This document shows, one piece after another, positions 6,237 to 14,494 of a stretch of DNA of 20,858 nucleotides. The DNA is taken from the NCBI GenBank assembly GCA_045601405.1, contig JAZRZO010000082.1, positions 1 to 20,858 of the forward strand. Direction: 5' to 3'. The translations under genes and the position numbers were made by a program. This DNA comes from RGIG5612 sp045601405. GTDB taxonomy: Bacteria; Bacillota; Clostridia; Lachnospirales; Lachnospiraceae. The notes under the pieces were generated by a model that was not told where the DNA came from, did not search any database, and saw only the letters and a list, made by a program, of their open reading frames with translations. Positions within the stretch are counted from its first letter, which is position 1. Every line of letters begins with the position of its first letter.

Positions 6237-7331
6237 ATGGAAGCTAAAAACCGTAAGTTGGTTCTTGAGGATGGGAGTGAATATTTGGGATATTCTTTCG
6301 GGAGCCTCTCAGATAAGGTTTGTGAGATTGTTTTTAACACATCCATGGCAGGCTATCAGGAGATCGTATCCGACCCGTCATATACCGACCAGATAATAGT
6401 CATGACCTATCCGCTTATCGGAAACTACGGGATCACCGATGAGGATTATGAGTGCAAGAACCCATCCATCGGAGGTCTTGTCGTCTACGACTATAACGAC
6501 ATGCCCTCAAACTTCAGATATACTAAAACTCTCTCAGAGCTGATGGAGGAGCATGATATCTCCGGCATATCCGGTATCGATACCAGGAAGCTGACAAGAA
6601 GCATAAGAGATCACGGTTCAAGAAGAGCCCTCATCACATCCATTGATACGAGTGTGGATAATGCGCTTGATATCATTAACAGCACTCCGGTTCCGCATGA
6701 CCAGGTCAGCCGTGTAAGCTGCTCAAAAAGATGGTACAGCCGGACCGCCAACCACCGCTTCAACGTGGTTGCTATCGACTGCGGCATTAAGCTTAATATA
6801 ATCCGGTGTCTCAACAATCTCGGCTGTAATGTGACTATCGTTCCTTTTGATACATCCGCAGAGGAAATAGAGTTTATGAACCCTGACGGGATATTCGTTT
6901 CAAACGGACCGGGTGATCCGGAGGACGCTTGCGAGGTCATATCAACCATAGATAAACTGAAAAATAAATACCCCATATTCGGAATATGCTTAGGACACCA
7001 GCTCATCGCGCTTGCGCACGGAGCAAAAACCTTTAAGCTGAAATTCGGTCACAGGGGCGGGAATCATCCTGTCAAGAACATCGCCACGGAAAAAATAGAA
7101 GTGACATCGCAGAACCACAGCTATGCCGTTGAGCCGGAAAGCCTGAAAGGAAGCGGCCTGCGCGCAACACATATCAATCTTCTTGACGGAACCGTAGAAG
7201 GCGCGGAATCAGAAGACGGTCTTATATACAGCGTTCAGTATCATCCTGAAAGCGCTCCGGGCCCTGAAGACAGCAAATATCTTTTCGACAGGTTCATCAA
7301 AAAAATGCGGGAGGTAAAGGGCGATGCCTAA
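6237..7331 (+). CDS. carA: carbamoyl phosphate synthetase small (glutaminase) subunit
   Basis: This subunit hydrolyses glutamine and channels ammonia to CarB. The 364-residue product has the small-subunit N-terminal domain (SMAGYQEIVSDPSYTDQII, about residues 36-54, and TYPLIGNYG) and a class I glutamine amidotransferase domain. That domain has SNGPGDP (222-228), GICLGHQ with Cys251, and YHPE with His336 and Glu338 completing the triad. The ATG at 6237 fits the family N-terminus but has no ribosome binding site, since AATCCTTTTTATT precedes it. Together with the promoter position this suggests a leaderless mRNA. It overlaps carB by 8 bp. Confidence 0.97.
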   Translation: MEAKNRKLVLEDGSEYLGYSFGSLSDKVCEIVFNTSMAGYQEIVSDPSYTDQIIVMTYPLIGNYGITDEDYECKNPSIGGLVVYDYNDMPSNFRYTKTLSELMEEHDISGISGIDTRKLTRSIRDHGSRRALITSIDTSVDNALDIINSTPVPHDQVSRVSCSKRWYSRTANHRFNVVAIDCGIKLNIIRCLNNLGCNVTIVPFDTSAEEIEFMNPDGIFVSNGPGDPEDACEVISTIDKLKNKYPIFGICLGHQLIALAHGAKTFKLKFGHRGGNHPVKNIATEKIEVTSQNHSYAVEPESLKGSGLRATHINLLDGTVEGAESEDGLIYSVQYHPESAPGPEDSKYLFDRFIKKMREVKGDA

Positions 7332-10300
7332 AAGGACAGATATAAAAAAGATCCTTGTCATAGGCTCCGGTCCTATTGTTATAGGCCAGGCGGCAGAGTT
7401 TGACTATGCCGGAACCCAGGCATGCCTTGCGTTAAAGGAAGAGGGATATGAGGTCATCCTTGCCAACTCCAACCCCGCAACCATAATGACAGACACATCC
7501 ATAGCTGACAAAGTTTATATGGAACCTCTTACGGTTGAGTATCTCGCACGCATCTGCCGGCTTGAAAGACCTGACGCGATAGTTCCCGGAATCGGCGGGC
7601 AGACAGGCCTTAACCTTGCCGTCGGTCTGGCAAAGGACGGCGTTCTGGACGAGTGTGGTATAGAGATACTCGGCACAGACGCACGATCCATAGAAATGGC
7701 GGAAGACCGCGAGCTCTTTAAGGAACTGTGCGAAAGCATAGGCGAGCCTGTCATCCCTTCCATCATAACCTACAGCACCGAAGAGGCTCTTGATGCGGCC
7801 GGAAAGATCGGCTATCCGGTCATCCTGCGTCCGGCATTCACTCTGGGCGGCACGGGAAGCGGCTTTGCGGATAATGAGGAAGAGCTTAAAATCGTTATGA
7901 AAAAAGCCCTTGAACTCTCCCCGGTTCATCAGGTTCTGGTAGAAAAAAGCGTCAAGGGCTTCAAAGAAATAGAATACGAGGTGATGCGCGACGCAAACGA
8001 CACCGCCATCACAGTCTGCAACATGGAAAATCTGGATCCGGTCGGGATACATACCGGTGACTCCATAGTTGTCGCTCCCAGCCAGACACTCACTAATAAA
8101 GAGTATCAGATGCTGAGAAATTCCGCGCTCAGGATAATCAGGGCGTTGGACGTTAAAGGCGGCTGCAACTGCCAGTTTGCCCTGGATCCCAACTCACTTG
8201 ATTATTATGTGATAGAGGTGAATCCGCGCGTGTCAAGATCATCCGCGCTTGCCTCAAAGGCAAGCGGATACCCTATCGCCCGCGTTTCGGCAAAGATAGC
8301 CGCAGGCATGCATCTTGACGAGATCGAACTTGCGAACACTCCCGCGTGCTTTGAGCCCGCGCTTGATTATGTTGTCACAAAAATGCCGAGGTTTCCGTTT
8401 GACAAATTCCCGGCAGCGATGAACAGGCTCTCCACCCAGATGAAAGCTACAGGAGAGGTGATGAGCGTCGGCCGCACATTCGAGGAAAGCCTTTTAAAGG
8501 CCATCCGCTCACTTGAAGACGGCAAGAACCACCTCCATATGGAGAAATTCGACTCAGAACATATGAGCGTGGATGAACTTCTTGATTACATAAAGGAAGG
8601 TACCGATGACAGACTCTATGCCATTTCCCAGCTTATGTGGATGGGGGTTGACCACAGCCGCATCTGTGACATAACCGGAATAGACATGTTCTTTCTGGAC
8701 AAGATCAAAAAAATAGTGGATTTTGAAAAGGAGATGGAGAAGAACCGGGACAGCATCGACCATCTTATCGAGGCAAAAAGGCTCGGTTTTTCGGATTCTT
8801 ATATCGCAGAGCTCTGGAAGGTTTCCGAGGATGATATCTACAAGCTCCGCTGTATGGAGAACATCTTCCCCGTCTATAAAATGATAGACACCTGCGCCAG
8901 CGAATTTAAAAGCTATGTGCCATACTTCTACTCCACATACGCGCAGGAGAATGAGTCCATTATCTCTGACAATAAAAAGATCATAGTTTTGGGCTCCGGT
9001 CCTATACGTATCGGCCAGGGCGTTGAGTTTGACTACTCCACCGTCCATGCGCTCCATACAATAAAGGATGCCGGATATGAAGCGATAGTGATAAACAACA
9101 ACCCGGAAACAGTCTCTACTGATTACACCACCGCGGACAAGCTCTATTTCGAGCCCTTGTCAGTCGAGGATGTAATGAATATCATTGTGCTCGAAAAACC
9201 GGAGGGTGTTATCGTAAGCCTTGGCGGACAGACAGCCGTCAATCTTGCCGCTCCTCTGGCCGGGCGCGGTGTTAATATCATAGGAACAGGTACAGATGCC
9301 ATCGACAAGGCTGAAGACAGGGACCTCTTCAACGATCTTCTTAAAGAGCTTGAAATACCTAACCCTACCGGAGTTGCAGTAACTGATATTGAAGCCGGCG
9401 TCAGAACAGCTAAAGGTATAGGATATCCCGTTCTTGTCCGCCCGAGCTTTGTGCTTGGCGGAAGAGCGATGGAGATAGTAGCCAACGAAGAGATGCTCCG
9501 GAAATATCTCAGGAATGCCGTTGAGATAGACGAGGACAAGCCGGTTCTTATCGATAAATATCTTGTGGGTAAAGAGGTTGAAATAGACGCTATCTGCGAC
9601 GGGACAGATGTTTTTCTTCCGGGAATAATGGAGCTGGTTGAACGTACCGGAGTTCATTCCGGAGACAGCATCAGCGTATATCCTCCGTTTTCCATCACGG
9701 ATGATGTCAAGGAGAAGATCGCCGACTACACTACCCGCCTGGGACTCGGGATCGGGATACGCGGACTTTTTAACATTCAGTTTATCGTTGATGAAACTAA
9801 TGATGTATATGTCATAGAGGTGAATCCACGCGCTTCAAGAAGTGTGCCCTTCCTCTCCAAATCCACAAATATCAACCTTGTTAATATCGCCACCCGTGTT
9901 ATGCTCGGCGAAAGCCTTGCTGCTCAGGGGATAAAGAAAATGAGGCCTGATGAGAGCAAGAGATGGTACGTCAAGGCTCCTGCGTTTTCCTTCAGAAAGC
10001 TTGACGGGATGGACGCATATCTTTCGCCTGAAATGAAATCAACAGGCGAGGCTATCGGATATGACGCGCGCATCAACAGGGCTTTATATAAATCCCTGCT
10101 GGCAGCCGGAGTTACCGTCAAAAGCCATGGCAGCGTCCTGGTTACCGTAGCGGACGAAGATAAAGAAGAGACTCTTCCCCTTGTTAAAAGGTTCTTTGAC
10201 CTTGGCTTTAATATCGAGGCTACGACTATGACTGCCGATTTCCTGAAGGATCATGGGATAAAAGTCAACAAGATCCCCAACCTTACCGACGGAAGCGATG

Positions 10301-10509
10301 AGATCCTTGACGTTATCCGTTCAGGAAGGATCAGTTATATAATCAATACCCGCGCCATACTTTCGGGCGTTCACTACATCAACGGCATCGCCACACGCCA
10401 GTGTGCGGTGCAGAACGGTGTAACTATCTTTACATCACTGGACACCGTCCGTATCATGCTTGATATCCTGGAAGAACTCATTCCGGATATCTCCACTATC
10501 GATAGTTAA
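7324..10509 (+). CDS. carB: carbamoyl phosphate synthetase large subunit
   Basis: CarB makes carbamoyl phosphate from bicarbonate, ammonia and two ATP, feeding pyrimidine and arginine synthesis. The 1061-residue product is full length and duplicated. The first synthetase half has GSGPIVIGQAAEFDYAG near residue 14. The second has GSGPIRIGQGVEFDYS near residue 557. Each contains an ATP-grasp domain with an EVNPR motif. The C-terminal methylglyoxal-synthase-like allosteric domain occupies about 930-1061. The ATG lies inside the end of carA, and GGGAGG nine bases upstream supports translational coupling. A bidirectional terminator follows. Confidence 0.98.
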   Translation: MPKRTDIKKILVIGSGPIVIGQAAEFDYAGTQACLALKEEGYEVILANSNPATIMTDTSIADKVYMEPLTVEYLARICRLERPDAIVPGIGGQTGLNLAVGLAKDGVLDECGIEILGTDARSIEMAEDRELFKELCESIGEPVIPSIITYSTEEALDAAGKIGYPVILRPAFTLGGTGSGFADNEEELKIVMKKALELSPVHQVLVEKSVKGFKEIEYEVMRDANDTAITVCNMENLDPVGIHTGDSIVVAPSQTLTNKEYQMLRNSALRIIRALDVKGGCNCQFALDPNSLDYYVIEVNPRVSRSSALASKASGYPIARVSAKIAAGMHLDEIELANTPACFEPALDYVVTKMPRFPFDKFPAAMNRLSTQMKATGEVMSVGRTFEESLLKAIRSLEDGKNHLHMEKFDSEHMSVDELLDYIKEGTDDRLYAISQLMWMGVDHSRICDITGIDMFFLDKIKKIVDFEKEMEKNRDSIDHLIEAKRLGFSDSYIAELWKVSEDDIYKLRCMENIFPVYKMIDTCASEFKSYVPYFYSTYAQENESIISDNKKIIVLGSGPIRIGQGVEFDYSTVHALHTIKDAGYEAIVINNNPETVSTDYTTADKLYFEPLSVEDVMNIIVLEKPEGVIVSLGGQTAVNLAAPLAGRGVNIIGTGTDAIDKAEDRDLFNDLLKELEIPNPTGVAVTDIEAGVRTAKGIGYPVLVRPSFVLGGRAMEIVANEEMLRKYLRNAVEIDEDKPVLIDKYLVGKEVEIDAICDGTDVFLPGIMELVERTGVHSGDSISVYPPFSITDDVKEKIADYTTRLGLGIGIRGLFNIQFIVDETNDVYVIEVNPRASRSVPFLSKSTNINLVNIATRVMLGESLAAQGIKKMRPDESKRWYVKAPAFSFRKLDGMDAYLSPEMKSTGEAIGYDARINRALYKSLLAAGVTVKSHGSVLVTVADEDKEETLPLVKRFFDLGFNIEATTMTADFLKDHGIKVNKIPNLTDGSDEILDVIRSGRISYIINTRAILSGVHYINGIATRQCAVQNGVTIFTSLDTVRIMLDILEELIPDISTIDS

Positions 10510-10542
10510 GCCGGTCTTACAGGTCCGGTTTCGTCCATGATA

Positions 10543-10573
10543 AAAACCACGGGATATCTCATCCCGTGGTTTT
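10543..10573. terminator. bidirectional intrinsic terminator between carB and the DUF362 gene
   Basis: A perfect 13-bp hairpin has arms AAAACCACGGGAT and ATCCCGTGGTTTT around a 5-nt loop. The flanking A and T runs give a U-tract on either strand. It therefore serves both carAB (plus) and the converging trpB-DUF362 unit (minus). Confidence 0.9.
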
Positions 10574-10601
10574 CGGTTTACTTTGTATCGGTTATATTGA
10601 T

Positions 10602-11603
10602 TCACCCTTCAAAGGGCTTCAGATCTTTTACGGCTTCAGCAAGGCTTATCACCTTATCTTCGTTGTCGATGTCTATAAGGTCATACAGGGTGTTGCCCAT
10701 GCCCAGCTCCTTCATGTATGAAAGCTGGCGGTGTCCGTGTCGTGTCTCTATGCGTTCGACAAGATCGTGGTGTTCCTCCTCCTTCATTGCGTAGACCAGG
10801 TCAACGCACGCCTGATCGACAGCAAGTATATCCAGAGAAGCAACGATCCCGACATTTGGCGTAACCACAGGCATTGCTGCCTTCCCCTCACAGTCGCATG
10901 ATACCGACATGTTCCTCATTACGTTGATAAAAGTAATGTTCTCTCCGAAGTGATCCACAGTGGCCTTGGTCGATTCAGCCATGCGCTCCATAAGCGCCTC
11001 ATCCACAACCTCCCACATATTATCCGATCCCGGATTTGTATGTATCATACCCTTGCCTATGCGGGCGTCCGCACATCCTATCGCAAGGTTCTTGTTTGAG
11101 CCGCCAAAGCCGCCCATTGTGTGCCCCTTGAAATGCGTGAGCGTTACCAGCGAATCATAGTTCAGGATGTTTTTTCCCATGGACATTTCGGTAAACCACT
11201 TGCCGCCCTTAACCGGAAGCATAGCTGTTCCGTCCTCATCCATGATATCCACCGGGCAGAATGACCATCCGTTATGCTTTATCGTGTCTCTGTGAAGCTC
11301 TGTGGTATAGCGGTCTCCCTCATAGTATGTGTTAGTCTCAACTATGGTCGCATCGGGAAGCTCCTTTTCCACAAGGTTTTTCACCCATTCCCTCGGAATG
11401 ATGTTCGGACCGTCTTTTTCTCCGGTATGGAGCTTGATGGCGATCTTTCCGGTAATGTTCTCATTTACCTTTTTATAGATCCTCTCAAGTCCATCCTTTG
11501 AAAGATCCCTTGTAAAATATACAACTGATCTGGCTCCGTCTCTTTCCTCTACGGGAATATAATGTTCGCCACCGCTTCCTGCCTTAACTTCTTTGATGTT
11601 CAT
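10602..11603 (-). CDS. DUF362 domain-containing protein
   Basis: This 333-residue protein matches the DUF362 family by the segments HFKGHTMGGFGGSNKNLAIGC, INVMRNMSVSCDCEGKA and DILAVDQACVDLVYA. Its biochemical function is not established. Many relatives carry a 4Fe-4S ferredoxin-type segment (CxxCxxCxxxCP); I see none here. The remaining notable cysteines are the SCDCE pair and GCADAR. No signal peptide or membrane segment is apparent, so it should be cytoplasmic. The ATG has AAAGGAGGT upstream. It lies 46 bp after trpB on the same strand with no terminator between, so it is probably co-transcribed and indirectly under the Trp T-box. Its link to tryptophan is inference only. Confidence 0.85.
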   Translation of the reverse strand: MNIKEVKAGSGGEHYIPVEERDGARSVVYFTRDLSKDGLERIYKKVNENITGKIAIKLHTGEKDGPNIIPREWVKNLVEKELPDATIVETNTYYEGDRYTTELHRDTIKHNGWSFCPVDIMDEDGTAMLPVKGGKWFTEMSMGKNILNYDSLVTLTHFKGHTMGGFGGSNKNLAIGCADARIGKGMIHTNPGSDNMWEVVDEALMERMAESTKATVDHFGENITFINVMRNMSVSCDCEGKAAMPVVTPNVGIVASLDILAVDQACVDLVYAMKEEEHHDLVERIETRHGHRQLSYMKELGMGNTLYDLIDIDNEDKVISLAEAVKDLKPFEG

Positions 11604-11649
11604 TGGCGACCTCCTTTACGTGCATTGCATCGTTCCGTACGATCTTATT

Positions 11650-13020
11650 TTACTCTACTGCCGGTAAAGTCGCAAAGCCTTTTTCAAGTTCTTCATCTGT
11701 AGGCTCATAGTCTGAAAGTGTTCCGTTGTGGAACTGCTCATAGCCTTTAAGATCGAAATATCCTGTTCCGGTAAGACCGAATACGATGGTTTTCTCCTCT
11801 CCTGTTTCCTTGCACTTAAGCGCTTCATCTATTGCAGCCTTGATGGCATGCGAGCTTTCCGGAGCCGGAAGCGTTCCCTCTGTTTTAGCAAAGAGCTCTG
11901 CTGCCGCGAATACATCATTCTGCTTAGCGGAAACTGCTTTCATATATCCGTCATGATAAAGCTGTGACAGTATCGCACTCATTCCGTGGAACCTCAGGCC
12001 TCCGGAATGGTTTGCCGAAGGAATAAAGCTGCTGCCTAATGTATACATCTTCGCGAGCGGGCAGATCATACCTGTATCCGCAAAGTCGTAGGCGAATTTT
12101 CCTCTTGTAAAGCTCGGGCATGATGCCGGCTCCACAGCAATAATCTCATAATCAGCCTCACCTCTGAGCTTTTCTCCCATGAACGGAGCGATAAGTCCGC
12201 CGAGGTTTGATCCGCCGCCTGCGCAGCCTATGATCACATCCGGCTTGATGTCATATTTATCAAGAGCTTTTTTCGTCTCAAGACCTATTATGCTCTGGTG
12301 AAGAAGTACCTGATCAAGCACGCTACCGAGAACATATCTGTATCCTTCGTTGTTTACAGCAACCTCAACTGCTTCTGAAATAGCGCATCCGAGCGAGCCT
12401 GTTGTTCCGGGGAACTGCTCAAGCAGCTTTCTTCCCACCTGTGTTGTATCTGAAGGCGACGGTGTTACATCAGCGCCATAAACCTTCATTACTTCGCGGC
12501 GGAACGGCTTCTGCTCATAGCTTACCTTAACCATGTACACCTTAAGGTCAAGTCCGAAGTACGCGCACGCCATCGAAAGAGCTGTTCCCCACTGTCCTGC
12601 GCCTGTTTCTGTTGTAACACCCTTAAGTCCCTGTTTCTTTGCGTAATAAGCCTGCGCTATAGCAGAATTCAGCTTGTGACTTCCGGATGTATTATTGCCC
12701 TCGAACTTATAATAGATCTTTGCGGGTGTTCCGAGCTTTTCTTCAAGGAAGTACGCCCTTACCAGCGGCGAAGGCCTGTACATCTTGTAGAACTTGATGA
12801 TCTCCTCAGGTATCTCAAAAAAAGCTGTATCATTGTCCAGCTCCTGCTTGCAAAGCTCTTCACAGAAAATAAGGCTGAGTTCTTCGAGCTTAAGCGGCTG
12901 TCCTGTTCCCGGATTGAGCAGCGGCGCCGGTTTGTTTTTCATGTCGGCGCGGAGATTATACCAGCTTGTAGGTATCTCGTTCTCTTCTAAAAAGATCTTG
13001 TACGGAATTTTTTCACTCAT
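11650..13020 (-). CDS. trpB: tryptophan synthase beta chain, TrpB2-like
   Basis: This PLP enzyme family makes tryptophan from indole and serine. The 456-residue length and N-terminal extension mark the TrpB2 type rather than the about 400-residue TrpB1 partner of TrpA. The PLP lysine is Lys116 in SGSHKLNSA. The ETGAGQWG loop lies at 138-145 with Glu138 as the likely catalytic acid, and the phosphate-binding GGGSN at 268-272. The start is the ATG at 13020, preceded by AAAGGA; the open frame runs upstream only through the T-box leader. No trpA or other trp gene lies in the window. The Trp-specific T-box supports the tryptophan assignment over other PLP lyase roles. Confidence 0.92.
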   Translation of the reverse strand: MSEKIPYKIFLEENEIPTSWYNLRADMKNKPAPLLNPGTGQPLKLEELSLIFCEELCKQELDNDTAFFEIPEEIIKFYKMYRPSPLVRAYFLEEKLGTPAKIYYKFEGNNTSGSHKLNSAIAQAYYAKKQGLKGVTTETGAGQWGTALSMACAYFGLDLKVYMVKVSYEQKPFRREVMKVYGADVTPSPSDTTQVGRKLLEQFPGTTGSLGCAISEAVEVAVNNEGYRYVLGSVLDQVLLHQSIIGLETKKALDKYDIKPDVIIGCAGGGSNLGGLIAPFMGEKLRGEADYEIIAVEPASCPSFTRGKFAYDFADTGMICPLAKMYTLGSSFIPSANHSGGLRFHGMSAILSQLYHDGYMKAVSAKQNDVFAAAELFAKTEGTLPAPESSHAIKAAIDEALKCKETGEEKTIVFGLTGTGYFDLKGYEQFHNGTLSDYEPTDEELEKGFATLPAVE

Positions 13021-13115
13021 GGTTTTACCATCCTTTCTTTTTTGCGGGACACTGCCTCTGTTTTCGTCAGAACGGACCACTGCGATCCACTGCCGCAGCC
13101 CGGGACTGTCACAAC
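13021..13115 (-). other. spacer between T-box terminator and trpB
   Basis: About 95 nt lie between the terminator U-run and the trpB ATG. A small TCTG/CAGA hairpin and the ribosome binding site are visible; nothing else is recognised. Confidence 0.3.
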
Positions 13116-13391
13116 AAAAAAACCTGTCCCCCAGTATTAAACTACTGCCGGGACAGGATATAAATTCCTGCGGTGCCACCCAACTTGGCGCAAGCGCCCT
13201 CTCTGCGTATGCTATCACATACCGGCTTTGTTCACGAAGATCCTACTCCGTCTCACATACTTAGGCTTCAGCCCTTTCCGATCGCCCTCAGAAGTCCATT
13301 CGATCTTTCATTTCCGCCGCGCTTCCACCATCCGCAGCTCTCTATCGGTAAAGAGGAAAGACCTACTCACTCTTCATCCATGGTTTATATT
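13116..13391 (-). promoter_or_regulatory. T-box riboswitch, tryptophan (UGG) specifier
   Basis: T-box leaders sense uncharged tRNA and switch between antiterminator and terminator. The Stem I region (about 13284-13375) ends with GAATGGACT, placing the specifier UGG, for tRNA-Trp, at 13296-13298. A stem III hairpin GGCGC/GCGCC lies at 13187-13198. The T-box proper, GGGTGGCACCGCAGG, is at 13167-13181. The terminator hairpin spans 13123-13157, followed by seven Ts at 13116-13122. The antiterminator forms when GGG and GCAGG flanking the TGGCACC bulge pair with CCTGTCCC (13150-13157), the 5' arm of the terminator, so the two folds exclude each other. Confidence 0.95.
13123..13157 (-). terminator. 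T-box terminator hairpin
   Basis: A stem with CCTGTCC/GGACAGG and inner CAGTA/TACTG, followed on the minus strand by a T7 tract. It forms when tRNA-Trp is charged. It could also end aro transcripts that read through from upstream. Confidence 0.9.
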
Positions 13392-13397
13392 TTCCAG

Positions 13398-13427
13398 ATT
13401 ATATGCTATTTCTATAAATAATGTCAA
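13398..13427 (-). promoter_or_regulatory. promoter for the T-box-trpB unit
   Basis: A perfect -35 TTGACA (13422-13427) and a perfect -10 TATAAT (13398-13403) are separated by 18 bp. The -35 box contains the TGA stop codon of aroF. The predicted transcript start is near 13391. Confidence 0.9.
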
Positions 13428-14464
13428 TTGTTTTTGTATCTTATCTCCGCCAGATCCTTTACCAGCTTTTCTGTCTTTGCCCAGCCAAGGCATGGATCTG
13501 TGATGGAGCTTCCATATACATTTTTGTCAGGCTTCTGGCATCCGTCCTCCAGATAAGACTCTATCATAAGACCCTTCACTGTCTTTTTGAGTATCCTTGA
13601 CTGACTCGCGCTGTAAAGCACATCCTTTGCTATCCTTATCTGTTCCTCATATTTCTTGCCGGAATTGGAATGATTGCAATCCACAACTATCCCCGGATAG
13701 CTGTAATCATCTTTTTTATACAGCTCACATACAGCATGCAGGTCCTCAAAATGGTAGTTCGGGTGCGCGTTTCCGTAGCTGTCCACAAACCCTCTCAGAA
13801 TACAGTGAGTAAGCGGGTTGCCCTTGCTCTTCACCTCCCACTCCGTAAAGATAAAGCTGTGACCGCTCTGCGCCGCTTTAACAGCGTTCATCATAACGGA
13901 AAGGTCTCCTCCGGTAGGGTTTTTCATTCCTACAGGAACATCAATCCCGCTTGCGACGAGACGGTGCTGCTGGTTTTCAACAGACCTGGCTCCCACCGCC
14001 ACATATCCGAGAACATCAGACAGAAACCTGTAGTTCTCCGGATACAGCATTTCATCCGCACATGAAAACCCGCTGTCTTTCAGGGCTCTGATGTGCAGTT
14101 TTCTTATCGCGATAACTCCTTTAAGCATGTCCGGAGTCTTGTTCGGGTCAGGCTGATGGAGCATTCCTTTATAGCCTGCGCCTGTTGTGCGCGGTTTATT
14201 TGTATATATTCTTGGTACTATAAGTATCTTTTCCTCCACCTTTTCCTGGAGGGTCCTCAATCTTGAAATATACTCCAGCACGGCGTCATCCCTGTCTGCT
14301 GAACAGGGTCCGATAATGAGCAGGAGTCTGTCGTCCTCTCCCGTAAAAATCTTTTTGATCGCTTCATCATTTTCTGCCTTTTTAGCCTTGTCCGCCTCTG
14401 ACAGCTTATACATTTCCTGAACTTTTTTTGCTGCCGGCAGCTTCTTTTTATATTCCACATTCAT
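13424..14464 (-). CDS. aroF: 3-deoxy-7-phosphoheptulonate (DAHP) synthase, class I
   Basis: DAHP synthase condenses phosphoenolpyruvate and erythrose 4-phosphate, the committed step to chorismate. The 346-residue product belongs to the AroF/AroG/AroH class. Likely metal ligands are Cys54 (GPCSADRDD), His265 (DCNHSNS), Glu302 (IESYL) and Asp323 (SITDPC). KPRTTGAGYKG (90-100) and GARSVENQQHR (158-168) line the active site. The class retains an N-terminal extension that in E. coli enzymes carries the feedback site. Which aromatic amino acid inhibits it cannot be read here, so the symbol is approximate. The ATG has AGGAG upstream. It is the last gene of the aro operon, 30 bp after aroA. Confidence 0.95.
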   Translation of the reverse strand: MNVEYKKKLPAAKKVQEMYKLSEADKAKKAENDEAIKKIFTGEDDRLLLIIGPCSADRDDAVLEYISRLRTLQEKVEEKILIVPRIYTNKPRTTGAGYKGMLHQPDPNKTPDMLKGVIAIRKLHIRALKDSGFSCADEMLYPENYRFLSDVLGYVAVGARSVENQQHRLVASGIDVPVGMKNPTGGDLSVMMNAVKAAQSGHSFIFTEWEVKSKGNPLTHCILRGFVDSYGNAHPNYHFEDLHAVCELYKKDDYSYPGIVVDCNHSNSGKKYEEQIRIAKDVLYSASQSRILKKTVKGLMIESYLEDGCQKPDKNVYGSSITDPCLGWAKTEKLVKDLAEIRYKNN

Positions 14465-14494
14465 AAAATAAACTCCTGGTCATCAAAATATTTT

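Noticed and set aside
7432..8052. A 206-residue minus-strand frame opposite carB
   Set aside because: It is antisense to the first synthetase domain of carB, which is clearly the real gene.
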